Below, one piece after another: positions 36,903 to 45,371 of a stretch of 64,000 bases of DNA. Every line of letters starts with the position of its first letter. The first letter of the stretch is position 1. Position numbers and translations under genes: made by a program. The stretch is from Ralstonia sp. NFACC01. GTDB lineage: Bacteria; Pseudomonadota; Gammaproteobacteria; Burkholderiales; Burkholderiaceae. The notes below the pieces were generated by a model. That model had not been told where the DNA came from. It ran no database searches and saw only the letters and a list, made by a program, of their open reading frames with translations. The stretch is from the NCBI RefSeq assembly GCF_900115545.1, contig NZ_FOWV01000006.1, positions 385,013 through 449,012 on the forward strand. The letters are read 5' to 3'.

Positions 36903-38378
36903 ATGACGCACTGCCCTGCGCCCGCGCGCCCGCTTACCAAGCTGGCGGCCGTGGCGCTGAGCGTGGCGGCCTCGGCGCTTACCCTGAGCCTGACCGGCTG
37001 CTCCACCCAGAACGCCGCGACCACGGCCCCCATCGAACAGCGTCTGCCGCAGCCGAACGAAGCGCTCGTGCGCGCGGCCTATGTCTACGCGTTTCCGTTG
37101 ATGATGTCCGACGCGCTGGTGCAGACGACGTCTGCGCTGGCGCCTGCCGGTACGTTCATGCACCAGCGCACGCTGGACGACGAAGCCCTGCCCACCGGCG
37201 TGCGCGCCCGCGTGGACGTGCTCGCCAGCAGTGCCTTCGTCGATTTGCGTAACGGCCCGGTCGTCCTGAGCCTGCCCGACGCCGGGCGCCGACACCTCTG
37301 GGTGGCGCTGCACGACGGGTGGAACGACGTGTTCGAATCGCTCGGCAACCGCACCACCGGGGCGCGTGCCGCGCACTACGCCATCACGCCGCCGGGTTGG
37401 GAGGGCACGTTGCCCACGGGCGTCAAGCAGATTGCCGCGCCGACCAGCCTCGTCTGGGTGGTGGCACGAACGCAGGTGGCCGGCCCGCGCGACCTGACCG
37501 CCGCACGCCGCCTACAGGACCGCTACCGCATCACCCCGCTGGAGGCCTTCAGCAAGAGCACCCTGCGCGAGGCCGAAGCCGAAACCAAGGTCAACACGGA
37601 CAAGGCCACCGACCTCGACGTCAGCCTGGATGCCGCGCGCCGCCGTGTCACCGCGCTGGACGCCAACAGCTACTTCACGCGCTTTGCCGAACTGCTCAAG
37701 GACAATCCGCCGCACGCGGCCGACTCCACGATGCTGCAATCGCTGCGTGATCTGGGCATCGTGCCTGGTGCGCCGTTCGACGCCAAAGCCGTAAGCGCCG
37801 CCAACCTGAAGGTGATGGAGGGTGGGGTAGCGGCCGCGCGCGAAACGCTGGCGCTGGCCGTCAAGCAACCGTCTGTCACGCAGAATGGCTGGTTCATCCC
37901 GCGCATGGTCGGCGCGTACGGGCTGGATTACGCGCAGCGCGCCATCGTGGCGTGGAACGGCGGCGGCACCGACCTGCCGCAGGACATGCTCATCGCCACC
38001 GCCACGACCGACGCAAACGGCATGGCGCTGGACAGCACGCACCGCTACGTCCTGCATTTCGAGCGCAACCAACTCCCGCCCGAGAATGCCGGCTGGGCCG
38101 TCGCCGCCTTGTCCGCGGCTGGGCAACCGCGCCGCGCATCCGAACGCCCGGGCCTGCGCAACGTGCTGAGCGAAGCCGATCGCCCACGCCTGAACCGCGA
38201 TGGCTCGCTCGACATCCTGATCCAGCGCGCTCCGCCCAAGGGCATGCGCAACAATTGGCTGCCGCCGCCCACCGGCCCGTTCCTGCTGCGCATGCAACTG
38301 ACCTGGCCCAAGGAAGCGGCACTCGACGCCTCGTGGCAGCCGCCCGCCGTACAGCGCCGGGACGCTGCAACCCAATAG
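36903..38378 (+). CDS. DUF1254/DUF1214 domain lipoprotein
   Basis: 491 residues from the ATG at 36903, with AAAAGGAGAA just before it; the upstream open frame includes the promoter and is not coding. The N-terminus is a lipoprotein signal: hydrophobic stretch then lipobox LTGC (Cys about residue 36). DUF1254 (AYVYAFPLMMSDALVQ, then LSLPDAGRRHLWVALHDGWN) occupies the first half, and DUF1214 (MVGAYGLDYAQRAIVAWNGGG, RYVLHFERNQLPPENAGW) the second. Such proteins are exported; their function is unknown. Confidence 0.88.
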   Translation: MTHCPAPARPLTKLAAVALSVAASALTLSLTGCSTQNAATTAPIEQRLPQPNEALVRAAYVYAFPLMMSDALVQTTSALAPAGTFMHQRTLDDEALPTGVRARVDVLASSAFVDLRNGPVVLSLPDAGRRHLWVALHDGWNDVFESLGNRTTGARAAHYAITPPGWEGTLPTGVKQIAAPTSLVWVVARTQVAGPRDLTAARRLQDRYRITPLEAFSKSTLREAEAETKVNTDKATDLDVSLDAARRRVTALDANSYFTRFAELLKDNPPHAADSTMLQSLRDLGIVPGAPFDAKAVSAANLKVMEGGVAAARETLALAVKQPSVTQNGWFIPRMVGAYGLDYAQRAIVAWNGGGTDLPQDMLIATATTDANGMALDSTHRYVLHFERNQLPPENAGWAVAALSAAGQPRRASERPGLRNVLSEADRPRLNRDGSLDILIQRAPPKGMRNNWLPPPTGPFLLRMQLTWPKEAALDASWQPPAVQRRDAATQ

Positions 38379-38400
38379 CCAAGAGCGGCCGAGCGCGCGG

Positions 38401-38512
38401 TCAGGCCTCGGCCACCCCGCACCACGAGCTTGCCGGAGTTGCGACCTTCGAGCCGGCCGATGAACGCGGCCGGAGCGCTCTCCCCCCCTTCCAACGCGGT
38501 GGCCCCTGCCAT
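38401..38512 (-). pseudogene. 3' remnant of an NADP-dependent MDR-family oxidoreductase
   Basis: On the minus strand the residues SAPAAFIGRLEGRNSGKLVV strongly resemble the C-terminus of medium-chain NADP-dependent oxidoreductases (quinone reductase/CurA type). One extra G after GTGGTGCGG then shifts the frame: removing it restores RVAEA and a stop at 38401-38403, the usual ending. Upstream of about 38512 no more of the gene is recognisable. It appears to be a decayed 3' end of ~35-40 codons, left between two plus-strand genes. Confidence 0.55.
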
Positions 38513-38562
38513 CCGCGCAAGGCATGAGCCGGAGCGAGGGCGATCTGGCCGTGCCGCAAATT

Positions 38563-38596
38563 CCAGTTTACTAGATAAAAATTTCCATTAAACTGG
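38563..38596. promoter_or_regulatory. Inverted repeat upstream of XRE-cupin regulator gene
   Basis: CCAGTTTA and TAAACTGG form an inverted repeat across an AT-rich 18-bp spacer (TAGATAAAAATTTCC core), ending 5 bp before the regulator start. It is placed like an autoregulatory operator, and the AT-rich centre may contain the -10 region. Confidence 0.6.
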
Positions 38597-38601
38597 ATTG
38601 C

Positions 38602-39186
38602 ATGGACATCCACCAACGTATCGCCCACCGCTTGCGCGATCTGCGCGACGCCCAGGGTCTCTCGCTCGACGCGCTGGCAGAACGCAGCCAGGTCAGCCGT
38701 TCGGCCATCTCCCTCATCGAGCGCGCCCAGAGCAGCCCGACCGCTGCGGTGCTGGATCGGCTCAGCTCCGCGCTGGGCGTGACGCTTGCCTCGCTGTTCG
38801 AAGACAGTCCCGCGCCGGCCGTGGAACCGTCGCCAGTATCACGCGCGGCAGATCAGCCCGAGTGGACCGACCCTGCCTCCGGCTACGTGCGCCGCAACCT
38901 GTCGCCGGCGGCGCGTTCGCCCTTGCAGCTCGTTGAGGTGCACTTTCCGGCCGGCGAGCGCGTGGCCTACGACACCGGCGCGCGCGATGCCGAAATCCAC
39001 CAGCAGGTGTGGGTGATCGAAGGTTCGATGGAAATGACCGTGGGCGACACACACTGGCGCCTCAATGCAGGCGATTGCCTGACCATGCGGCTGGACTGCC
39101 CGATCGTCTATCACAACCCCACGCGGCGGCCTGCCCGCTACCTCGTCGCACTGACAACCGTGTCCGCTGCCCACTGGAGGCCCTGA
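38602..39186 (+). CDS. XRE-family regulator with C-terminal cupin domain
   Basis: 194 residues. An N-terminal XRE helix-turn-helix lies at residues 8-62 (LRDAQGLSLDALAERSQVSRSAISLIERAQSSPT-type, cut here). The C-terminal cupin (about 105-185) includes VHFPAGERVAYD, HQQVWVIEGSMEMTVGD and LNAGDCLTMRLDCPIVYHNP. Cupin regulators sense small ligands. The stop overlaps the start of the GNAT gene, so the two are coupled. Likely autoregulated through the inverted repeat at 38563-38596. Confidence 0.9.
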   Translation: MDIHQRIAHRLRDLRDAQGLSLDALAERSQVSRSAISLIERAQSSPTAAVLDRLSSALGVTLASLFEDSPAPAVEPSPVSRAADQPEWTDPASGYVRRNLSPAARSPLQLVEVHFPAGERVAYDTGARDAEIHQQVWVIEGSMEMTVGDTHWRLNAGDCLTMRLDCPIVYHNPTRRPARYLVALTTVSAAHWRP

Positions 39187-39734
39187 TGATCGACACCCTG
39201 ACCATTCGGCGCGTGGGCGCCAACGAGGCAAGCGCGAGCGTCGACGCGTTGGCCGATGTTCTGATCGATTGCGTGGAAGGCGGCGCGTCGGTGAGCTTCA
39301 TGTGGCCGTTGTCTCGCGACAAGGCGCAGGCGTTCTGGCGCAACGTTGCCGAAGGCGTGGCGCGCGGCGAGCGCGCCCTGCTGATTGCCGAAGATGAAGC
39401 GGGCGCCATCCACGGCACCGTGCAACTGGTGCTCGCACAGCCGGAAAACCAGCCGCACCGCGCCGACGTTGCAAAGATGCTCGTGCACCGCCGCGCGCGT
39501 AGGAAGGGCGTGGCGCAGCAGTTGATGGCCGCCATCGAAGAGGAAGCGCGCACCGAGGGCAAGACGGTGCTCGTGCTCGACACGGTGACAGGCGGCGACG
39601 CCGAGCGGCTATACGCACGCGCCGGCTGGCAGCGCGTGGGCGTGGTGCCCAATTACGCGCTGATGCCCAACGGCGCATTCTGCGGGACGACGTTCTTCTG
39701 CAAGCAGCTCACACCGCCAGCCGGCGCGGCCTAG
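39186..39734 (+). CDS. GNAT-family N-acetyltransferase
   Basis: 182 residues from the ATG at 39186, which shares a base with the preceding stop. GNAT fold; the acetyl-CoA-binding motif A is KMLVHRRARRKGVAQQLM (about residues 97-114), followed by LVLDTVTGGDAERLYARAGW. The substrate is unknown; with the adjacent XRE-cupin regulator it may acetylate a small amine or antibiotic-like compound. Converges on the phzF-like gene. Confidence 0.88.
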   Translation: MIDTLTIRRVGANEASASVDALADVLIDCVEGGASVSFMWPLSRDKAQAFWRNVAEGVARGERALLIAEDEAGAIHGTVQLVLAQPENQPHRADVAKMLVHRRARRKGVAQQLMAAIEEEARTEGKTVLVLDTVTGGDAERLYARAGWQRVGVVPNYALMPNGAFCGTTFFCKQLTPPAGAA

Positions 39735-39742
39735 TCGACCGA

Positions 39743-40600
39743 TCAAATCGTCAACGTGCCGCGGCCGATTTCGATCACGCGGCCACCGACGTGGATCGTG
39801 CCGTCGGCATCCACCCGCAGCGTGAGGTGGCAGGGTCGTCCCACCGCAGCGCCCTGCTCGATGCGGTAACTGGCCGGCAACGCATGGCCCGTCGCGCGCA
39901 GCCAGCCGCCGAGGTTGGCACACGCCGAGCCGGTGCCCGGGTCTTCGAGCATGCCGGTGCCGTATTCGAAGAAGAAGCGCGACACCACCGGATCATTGCT
40001 GGCGGGCTTCGGCATGGTGAAGACGTACGCATTGCGTCCGTCGTTGCGGCTGCGCGGCCACGCGTCGAACACCGACAGATCGGGGCGGGCGCGGTCGACG
40101 TCAGCGCGTGTCTTGACCGGCACCATCAGTTGCTCGATACCTGCGTCAACCCACAGCGGCGGGCCCGCCAGCGCATCGGCGTCCAGCCCAAGCATCTTGG
40201 TGATGGCGGGATCGGCTTCGCGCGTATTCAGCGCCCCCGAGCGCGGCGGCACGAGCGACCACCCCTCGTCCTGCGCCGTCAGCGACACGATGCCCGACTG
40301 GCAACGCAGCGTCAGCTCATTGCCGGGGCCGTACAGTTCGCGCACCACCTGCGCGGTCCCAAGCGATGGGTGACCGGCAAACGGCATCTCGTAATCGGGC
40401 GTGAAGATGCGGAAACGCGCCGTGGCGCCATCCGTGTCGTCGGGGAAGATGAAGGTGATCTCTGACAGGTTGAACTGGCGTCCGATAGCCTGCATGGTGG
40501 CGTCGTCCAGGCCTCGCCCGTCTTCAAAGACGGCGAGCTGGTTGCCGCCGAACGTGGATTCGGCAAAGACGTTGAGCAGGCGGAAGGCGTAGCGCGGCAT
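39743..40600 (-). CDS. PhzF-family isomerase/epimerase
   Basis: 285 residues from the ATG at 40600; the upstream open frame is a terminator and is excluded. PhzF fold (two diaminopimelate-epimerase-like halves). The catalytic Glu lies in NLSEITFIF (about residue 47), and the Gly-His pair in MPFAGHPSLGTA. C-terminal half: GTGSACANLGGWL. Family members isomerise trans-2,3-dihydro-3-hydroxyanthranilate in phenazine synthesis, but no phz operon is nearby, so this is a standalone homologue of unknown substrate. Confidence 0.9.
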   Translation of the reverse strand: MPRYAFRLLNVFAESTFGGNQLAVFEDGRGLDDATMQAIGRQFNLSEITFIFPDDTDGATARFRIFTPDYEMPFAGHPSLGTAQVVRELYGPGNELTLRCQSGIVSLTAQDEGWSLVPPRSGALNTREADPAITKMLGLDADALAGPPLWVDAGIEQLMVPVKTRADVDRARPDLSVFDAWPRSRNDGRNAYVFTMPKPASNDPVVSRFFFEYGTGMLEDPGTGSACANLGGWLRATGHALPASYRIEQGAAVGRPCHLTLRVDADGTIHVGGRVIEIGRGTLTI

Positions 40601-40624
40601 GATGGCGTCCGGAGTGTGGGGAAG

Positions 40625-40672
40625 AAAAAAACGGTGTGGCGATGCGTCATCTTCAACGCACCGCCACACCGT
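40625..40672 (-). terminator. Intrinsic terminator of the 3-hydroxybutyryl-CoA dehydrogenase gene
   Basis: Read on the minus strand, ACGGTGTGGCG and CGCCACACCGT form a perfect 11-bp stem, with a further GCGT/ACGC pairing in the loop, followed by TTTTTTT. This is a textbook Rho-independent terminator, placed 86 bp after the hbd-like stop and 25 bp before the phzF-like start. Confidence 0.85.
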
Positions 40673-40757
40673 CTCCATGCACACTTGCAGACAGTTTGCG
40701 CGAATCCGGCCTGACAGTTGGCGGACAGCGCGAATGCCGTGAAGGATTGCGGCTGAC

Positions 40758-41612
40758 TTACTTGCGATAGTCGTACACGCCGCGGCCGGTCTTGCGGCCC
40801 AGGTAGCCGGCGGCCACCATTTCGCGCATCAGCATGGCCGGGCGGTACTTCGGGTCAGCAAACTCGGTGTACAGCACTTCCATCACGGCGAGCATGGTGT
40901 CCAGGCCGATCATGTCGGCCAGCGCCAGCGGCCCGATCGGGTGGTTGCAGCCGAGCTTCATGCCCTCGTCGATTTCCTCCGGCGAGGCCAAGCCCTCGCC
41001 CAGCACGCAGAACGCCTCGTTGATCATCGGGCACAGGATGCGGTTGACGACAAAGCCCGGGCTGTTCTTGACCGTGATCGGCGTCTTGCCCAGTTGCTTG
41101 GCCAGTGCTTCCACCGCCGCATGGGTCGCATCGCTCGTCTGCAGGCCGCGGATGACTTCCACCAGCGCCATCATCGGCACCGGGTTGAAGAAGTGCATGC
41201 CGATGAAGCGGCTGGCGTCTTGCAGCACGGCGGCCAGCTTGGTGATCGAGATGGACGACGTGTTCGACGCCACGATCGCGTGCGGTGCAGCCGCAGCCTC
41301 GAGCTGCTTGAGGATTTTCACCTTCAGGTCGAAGTTCTCGGTGGCGGCTTCGATCACGAGGTCGGCGCGCTTGAGGTCGTCATAGCTGGTCGAACCGTGG
41401 ATGCGTGCGAGCGCGGCAGCCTTGTCGGCTTCGGTCAGCTTTTCCTTCTTGATGAGGCGGTCCAGGCTGCCTGCCACCGTGGCGATGCCTTTCTGGACGG
41501 CGGCATCGCTGATGTCCACCATCACCACATCCAGCCCAACCACGGCGCACGCTTGCGCAATGCCGTTGCCCATTGTTCCGGCACCGACGATGCCGACGAC
41601 TTGAATTGCCAT
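40758..41612 (-). CDS. 3-hydroxybutyryl-CoA dehydrogenase
   Basis: 284 residues from the ATG at 41612, preceded by CGAGGAG. NAD(P)-dependent oxidation of 3-hydroxyacyl-CoA. N-terminal Rossmann motif GIVGAGTMGNGIA, then the catalytic region ASNTSSISITKLA, FIGMHFFNPVPMMALVE with the His, and NSPGFVVNRILCPMINEA. The C-terminal domain has GCNHPIGPLALADMIGLD. Hbd/PaaH type; it may serve butyrate or polyhydroxybutyrate metabolism. Divergent from the LysR gene across 176 bp, and ended by the strong terminator. Confidence 0.95.
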   Translation of the reverse strand: MAIQVVGIVGAGTMGNGIAQACAVVGLDVVMVDISDAAVQKGIATVAGSLDRLIKKEKLTEADKAAALARIHGSTSYDDLKRADLVIEAATENFDLKVKILKQLEAAAAPHAIVASNTSSISITKLAAVLQDASRFIGMHFFNPVPMMALVEVIRGLQTSDATHAAVEALAKQLGKTPITVKNSPGFVVNRILCPMINEAFCVLGEGLASPEEIDEGMKLGCNHPIGPLALADMIGLDTMLAVMEVLYTEFADPKYRPAMLMREMVAAGYLGRKTGRGVYDYRK

Positions 41613-41788
41613 GAACTGCTCCTCGTTTGGTATTGGAATGCGAGATGGAAATGAAACAGATTGCAGAGGATAAACGACGCGGCGATGCACAGAAAAGCCT
41701 TGCTGACGGTAACGTCACATTCCACCGGATCGCCGTATGATGGCCGGCGTCGCGCCGCTCTTTCCTCTTAGGCGCAAGGACGCTGGAA

Positions 41789-42721
41789 ATGGACCGTTTT
41801 CTCAGTATTGAAGCCTTCGTGCGCGTGGCAGAAACGCGCAGCTTTGCCGAGGCCGCCCGCCAGTTAGGCGTGACCAACTCGGTGGTCACCCACCGCGTGC
41901 AGCAACTGGAGCGCTTTATTGAAGCGCCGCTGTTTCACCGCAGCACGCGGCACGTGCGTCTTTCCGAAGTGGGCGAAACCTACTACAAGCAATGCGCCGA
42001 AGCCGTCTGCATGCTGACGGACCTGACCGACCAGATGCGCGGCCTGCGCGCCACGCCCGCCGGCAAGCTGCGTATCCGCATGCTGCCCGGGTACGCGCTC
42101 AGCCACTTTGCCGAGCCGCTGGCCAGGTTCGGGGCGCAGTACCCCGATATCCAGCTCGACGTGGTGGTCGACGACAGCGTGGTCGACCCGATTGCCGAGG
42201 GGTTCGACGTGGCGTTTCAGATCTTCCCGCCGATCAACGATTCGCTGATCGAGCGGCGCCTGTTCCCGCTGCGGCGCATGTTCTGCGCCACCCCCGCGTA
42301 CATCGAGGAATACGGCATGCCGCAGCAGCCGGCCGATCTGCTGCAGCATTCGCTGGCGCTGTACTCCGGTTACCCGACCCGCAAGCGCTGGGTGTTCTCG
42401 CGCAACGGCGAGGCCGGCGTTGCAATGGACCTGCCCGAGCAAGTGCGTTCGAATTCCGTGCATCTGCTGCGCGACTACGCCCTCACCAGCGCCGGCATTG
42501 CCTGCCTGCCCACCCTCGTCATCAGCGACGATCTGGTCGCCGGCCGCCTCGTGCCGGTGCTTGTCGACTACGACCTGACACCGCTGCACTTCTCCGCCGT
42601 GTATCCGGCAACGCAGCGTCAGGCCGTCAAGGTGTGTGCACTGATCGATTGCCTGGCCAGCCACCACGCTGGCGAGCCGGCATGGGACACGCCTTTGCTC
42701 GAGCGCGGCTGGATCCGCTAA
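41789..42721 (+). CDS. LysR-family transcriptional regulator
   Basis: 310 residues. The N-terminal winged helix (FVRVAETRSFAEAARQLGVT, residues ~10-30) is followed by the LysR effector-binding domain from about residue 90 (GKLRIRMLPGYALSHFAEPL). It belongs to the group with the VDDSVVDPIAEGFDVAFQIF pattern (CrgA/DsdC-like side). Head of a plus-strand cluster of hydrolases, so likely its regulator, although it is transcribed in the same direction, unlike the usual divergent LysR layout. A small stem-loop follows. Confidence 0.9.
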   Translation: MDRFLSIEAFVRVAETRSFAEAARQLGVTNSVVTHRVQQLERFIEAPLFHRSTRHVRLSEVGETYYKQCAEAVCMLTDLTDQMRGLRATPAGKLRIRMLPGYALSHFAEPLARFGAQYPDIQLDVVVDDSVVDPIAEGFDVAFQIFPPINDSLIERRLFPLRRMFCATPAYIEEYGMPQQPADLLQHSLALYSGYPTRKRWVFSRNGEAGVAMDLPEQVRSNSVHLLRDYALTSAGIACLPTLVISDDLVAGRLVPVLVDYDLTPLHFSAVYPATQRQAVKVCALIDCLASHHAGEPAWDTPLLERGWIR

Positions 42722-42793
42722 TGGCCACGCGCGCCGAATCCCACGACCGGCGCGCGGGTCCAGGGTACCAATGGAATATTTCGGGAAGTCGCG

Positions 42794-42812
42794 GCGATTG
42801 TTCGGCAATCGC
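42794..42812 (+). terminator. Stem-loop after lysR-like gene
   Basis: GCGATTG-TTCGG-CAATCGC, a perfect 7-bp stem with a UUCG-type loop, followed by AAAAAC rather than a U-run. It lies in the 230-bp gap before the YcaC-like gene; no other feature is evident there. Confidence 0.4.
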
Positions 42813-42951
42813 AAAAACTGCACTCGCCGATTGAGGCGTTGCGCCCCGTGCGCAACTTCCTATCATGGATGGGCCGTTGATCGCGCCGCGCCGATGCGGC
42901 GTCAGATCTGCAGCGCCCCCCTCGCATCTCCTATCGGAACCGGATACGGCC

Positions 42952-43635
42952 ATGAATCCCAAGCTGGAAGTCCTTACCCCGCAAAACTGTCAACTGATCT
43001 TCATCGACCACCAGCCGCAAATGGCCTTCGGCGTGCAGTCGATCGATCGTCAGGTTCTGAAGAACAACACCGTCGGCCTCGCCAAGGCCGCGAAGATCTT
43101 CAACATCCCCACCACCATTACGACCGTCGAGTCGCAGAGCTTTTCGGGCTACACCTATCCGGAGCTGCTCGATGTGTTTCCGGATCAGCCACTGCTCGAA
43201 CGCACCTCGATGAACTCCTGGGACGACCAGAAGGTGCGCGATGCCCTGGCAAAGAACAACCGCAAGAAGGTGGTCGTCTCGGGCCTGTGGACGGAGGTGT
43301 GCAACTGCACCTTCGCGCTGTCGGCCATGCACGATGCCGACTACGAGATCTACATGGTGGCCGACGCTTCGGGTGGTACGTCAAAGGACGCGCACGACTA
43401 CGCCATGCAGCGCATGGTCCAGGCCGGCGTAGTGCCCGTGACGTGGCAACAGGTGCTGCTGGAATGGCAGCGTGACTGGGCCCACCGCGACACGTACGAC
43501 GCCGTCATGCAGCTGGTGAAGGAGCACTCCGGCGCCTACGGCATGGGCGTGGACTATGCCTACACGATGGTGCACGAGGCCCCGCAACGCACGGCCACGC
43601 CGCACGAGGCGCTGGCACCCGTGGCGGCCAACTGA
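42952..43635 (+). CDS. Isochorismatase-like hydrolase, YcaC family
   Basis: 227 residues from the ATG at 42952. The cysteine-hydrolase fold shows Asp19 in LIFIDHQPQM and the nucleophile Cys117 in VSGLWTEVCN. The YcaC branch is indicated by MAFGVQS, TTVESQSFSG and ADASGGTSKDAHDYAMQRM. Substrates of YcaC enzymes are unknown; amide or isochorismatase-type hydrolysis is expected. First enzyme of the cluster downstream of the LysR gene. Confidence 0.88.
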   Translation: MNPKLEVLTPQNCQLIFIDHQPQMAFGVQSIDRQVLKNNTVGLAKAAKIFNIPTTITTVESQSFSGYTYPELLDVFPDQPLLERTSMNSWDDQKVRDALAKNNRKKVVVSGLWTEVCNCTFALSAMHDADYEIYMVADASGGTSKDAHDYAMQRMVQAGVVPVTWQQVLLEWQRDWAHRDTYDAVMQLVKEHSGAYGMGVDYAYTMVHEAPQRTATPHEALAPVAAN

Positions 43636-43673
43636 TCGCGCTGCCGACCATACAAGAAGACGCTGCTCCGGCC

Positions 43674-43705
43674 GGGCGACGCATGTGCAACCGCATGCGT
43701 CGCCC
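43674..43705 (+). terminator. Strong stem-loop after ycaC-like gene
   Basis: GGGCGACGCATG and CATGCGTCGCCC form a perfect 12-bp stem with an 8-base loop. A T-poor tail follows, so it may slow or stop transcription or protect the 3' end. Confidence 0.5.
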
Positions 43706-43746
43706 TGTCGTCCATTCAATCAGCCACCACCCTCTCTCTCATTCCC

Positions 43747-44568
43747 ATGCAAACGATTACGACCCAAGACGGTACGCGCATCTTTTACAAGGACTGGGGC
43801 AACGGCAAGCCCGTCGTCTTCTCGCACGGCTGGCCGCTCAATGCCGACGCGTGGGACGCGCAGACGCTGTTCCTCGTGCAGAAGGGCTTTCGTGTCATCG
43901 CGCATGATCGGCGCGGCCACGGCCGCTCCGACCAGCCGTCGCAGGGCAACGACATGGATACCTATGCTGACGACCTGGCAGCGCTGCTCGATGCGCTCGA
44001 CATCCAGGGCGCCACGCTGGTCGGTCATTCCACCGGCGGCGGCGAAGTCGCGCACTACATCGGCCGTCATGGCACCAGGCGCGTCGCCCGCGCGGTGCTG
44101 ATCGGCGCGGTGCCGCCCATCATGCTCAAGACGGCCTCCAATCCGCACGGCTTGCCGATGGACGTGTTCGACGGCATCCGCAAGGGCGTCGCCGACAACC
44201 GCTCGCAGTTCTACCGCGATCTCGCCACACCGTTCTTCGGTTTCAACCGGCCGGGCGCGAAGGTCTCGCAGGGCACCATCGATGCCTTCTGGGCGCAGGG
44301 CATGACCGGCGGCATTCACGGCCAGTATCTGTGCATCAAGGAATTCTCGGAGGTCGACTACACCGAAGACCTGAAGAAGATCGACGTGCCGGTGCTGTTC
44401 CTGCATGGCGACGACGACCAGATCGTGCCGATCGACAATTCGGCCAAGCTGGGCGTGGAAGTGGTGAAGGACGGGACGCTGAAGGTCTATCCGGGCGGCT
44501 CGCACGGCATGTGCGTGACCGAGGCGGACAAGGTCAACGCGGACCTGCTGGCCTTCCTCAGCACCTGA
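43747..44568 (+). CDS. Alpha/beta hydrolase, cofactor-free haloperoxidase/arylesterase-like
   Basis: 273 residues, normal for the non-haem chloroperoxidase group. Catalytic Ser95 in VGHSTGGGE, Asp in [10 protein letters not shown] (about residue 221) and His in [10 protein letters not shown] (about 252). N-terminal [20 protein letters not shown] and [12 protein letters not shown] are typical. These enzymes act as esterases and, with acetate and peroxide, as perhydrolases; the cellular substrate is unknown. Between YcaC and XapX genes. Confidence 0.9.
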   Translation: MQTITTQDGTRIFYKDWGNGKPVVFSHGWPLNADAWDAQTLFLVQKGFRVIAHDRRGHGRSDQPSQGNDMDTYADDLAALLDALDIQGATLVGHSTGGGEVAHYIGRHGTRRVARAVLIGAVPPIMLKTASNPHGLPMDVFDGIRKGVADNRSQFYRDLATPFFGFNRPGAKVSQGTIDAFWAQGMTGGIHGQYLCIKEFSEVDYTEDLKKIDVPVLFLHGDDDQIVPIDNSAKLGVEVVKDGTLKVYPGGSHGMCVTEADKVNADLLAFLST

Positions 44569-44575
44569 CCGGCAC

Positions 44576-44602
44576 GGGCGGCGCCGTTTGCGCGCGCCGC
44601 CC
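44576..44602 (+). terminator. GC stem-loop before xapX-like gene
   Basis: GGGCGGCGC pairs with GCGCCGCCC across a 9-base loop, directly after the hydrolase stop. No U-run. Possibly an attenuator within the cluster. Confidence 0.35.
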
Positions 44603-44625
44603 CTTGGCATCCTGGAGCCCTCCTC

Positions 44626-44943
44626 GTGAAGCCCTACCTCATCTCCATTGCCGTCGGCATGCTGGTTGGCATCATCTACGCGCTGCTGCACGTTCGCTCA
44701 CCGGCGCCACCGGCGATCGCGCTGGTCGGGCTGCTCGGCATGCTGATCGGCGAACAGATCGTGCCGGCTGCGCAGCGCCTGCTGGCCGGCGAGCCCATCA
44801 CCATGGCGTGGTTCCGCCACGAGTGCGTGCCGAAGATCACCGGCGCACCGCCCCAAGTGCCACCCGCGGCGCAACCAACAGACCTGGCCGCCACTGGCGG
44901 CTCCGGCAGCACCAGCGGCACCACGCCGCGCAACCCGAGCTGA
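44626..44943 (+). CDS. XapX (DUF1427) domain membrane protein
   Basis: 105 residues from a GTG start. Two transmembrane segments, about 5-22 and 31-50 (ISIAVGMLVGIIYALL; AIALVGLLGMLIGEQIV), make up the XapX domain. A hydrophilic proline- and threonine-rich tail follows. Inner-membrane protein of unknown function, frequently near YtcJ-like amidohydrolases and YcaC genes (from memory). Confidence 0.82.
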   Translation: MKPYLISIAVGMLVGIIYALLHVRSPAPPAIALVGLLGMLIGEQIVPAAQRLLAGEPITMAWFRHECVPKITGAPPQVPPAAQPTDLAATGGSGSTSGTTPRNPS

Positions 44944-44947
44944 CGCC

Positions 44948-45367
44948 ATGACACACCTGTCGCTCGAACCCTCCCACGCTGCGGCCCCTGCCGATACCGC
45001 CCTGCACGTTGGCCTGCTGTTCCTGCGCCTGACCGGCAGCGCCCTGCTGATCGCCGTGCATGGGCTGCCCAAGGTGCTGCACTACAGCCAGGAACTGACG
45101 CGCATTGAAGACCCATTCCACATGGGCGCCGCACCCACGCTGCTGCTCGCCATCCTGTCGGAAACGCTGTGTCCGCTACTGATTGCGCTTGGCGTGCTGG
45201 CGCGCCTGGCGTGTCTGCCCATCGTCGCCACGTTGCTGGTGGCCATGCTGGTGGTGCATCCGGACTGGTCGCTTGCCGATGGACAGTTCGGGTGGATGCT
45301 GCTGATCATCTTCACCACGGTCCTGATTGCCGGACCCGGACGTTTTTCGATCTTCCCCAAATACTGA
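44948..45367 (+). CDS. DoxX-family membrane protein
   Basis: 139 residues with four predicted membrane segments (LLFLRLTGSALLIAVHGLPK, LLLAILSETLCPLLIALGVL, LPIVATLLVAMLVV, FGWMLLIIFTTVLIAG). DoxX proteins are small inner-membrane proteins linked to quinone or redox functions, or unassigned. It starts 4 bp after the XapX stop and ends 4 bp before the amidohydrolase gene, so the three are one unit. Confidence 0.88.
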   Translation: MTHLSLEPSHAAAPADTALHVGLLFLRLTGSALLIAVHGLPKVLHYSQELTRIEDPFHMGAAPTLLLAILSETLCPLLIALGVLARLACLPIVATLLVAMLVVHPDWSLADGQFGWMLLIIFTTVLIAGPGRFSIFPKY

Positions 45368-45371
45368 CGCA

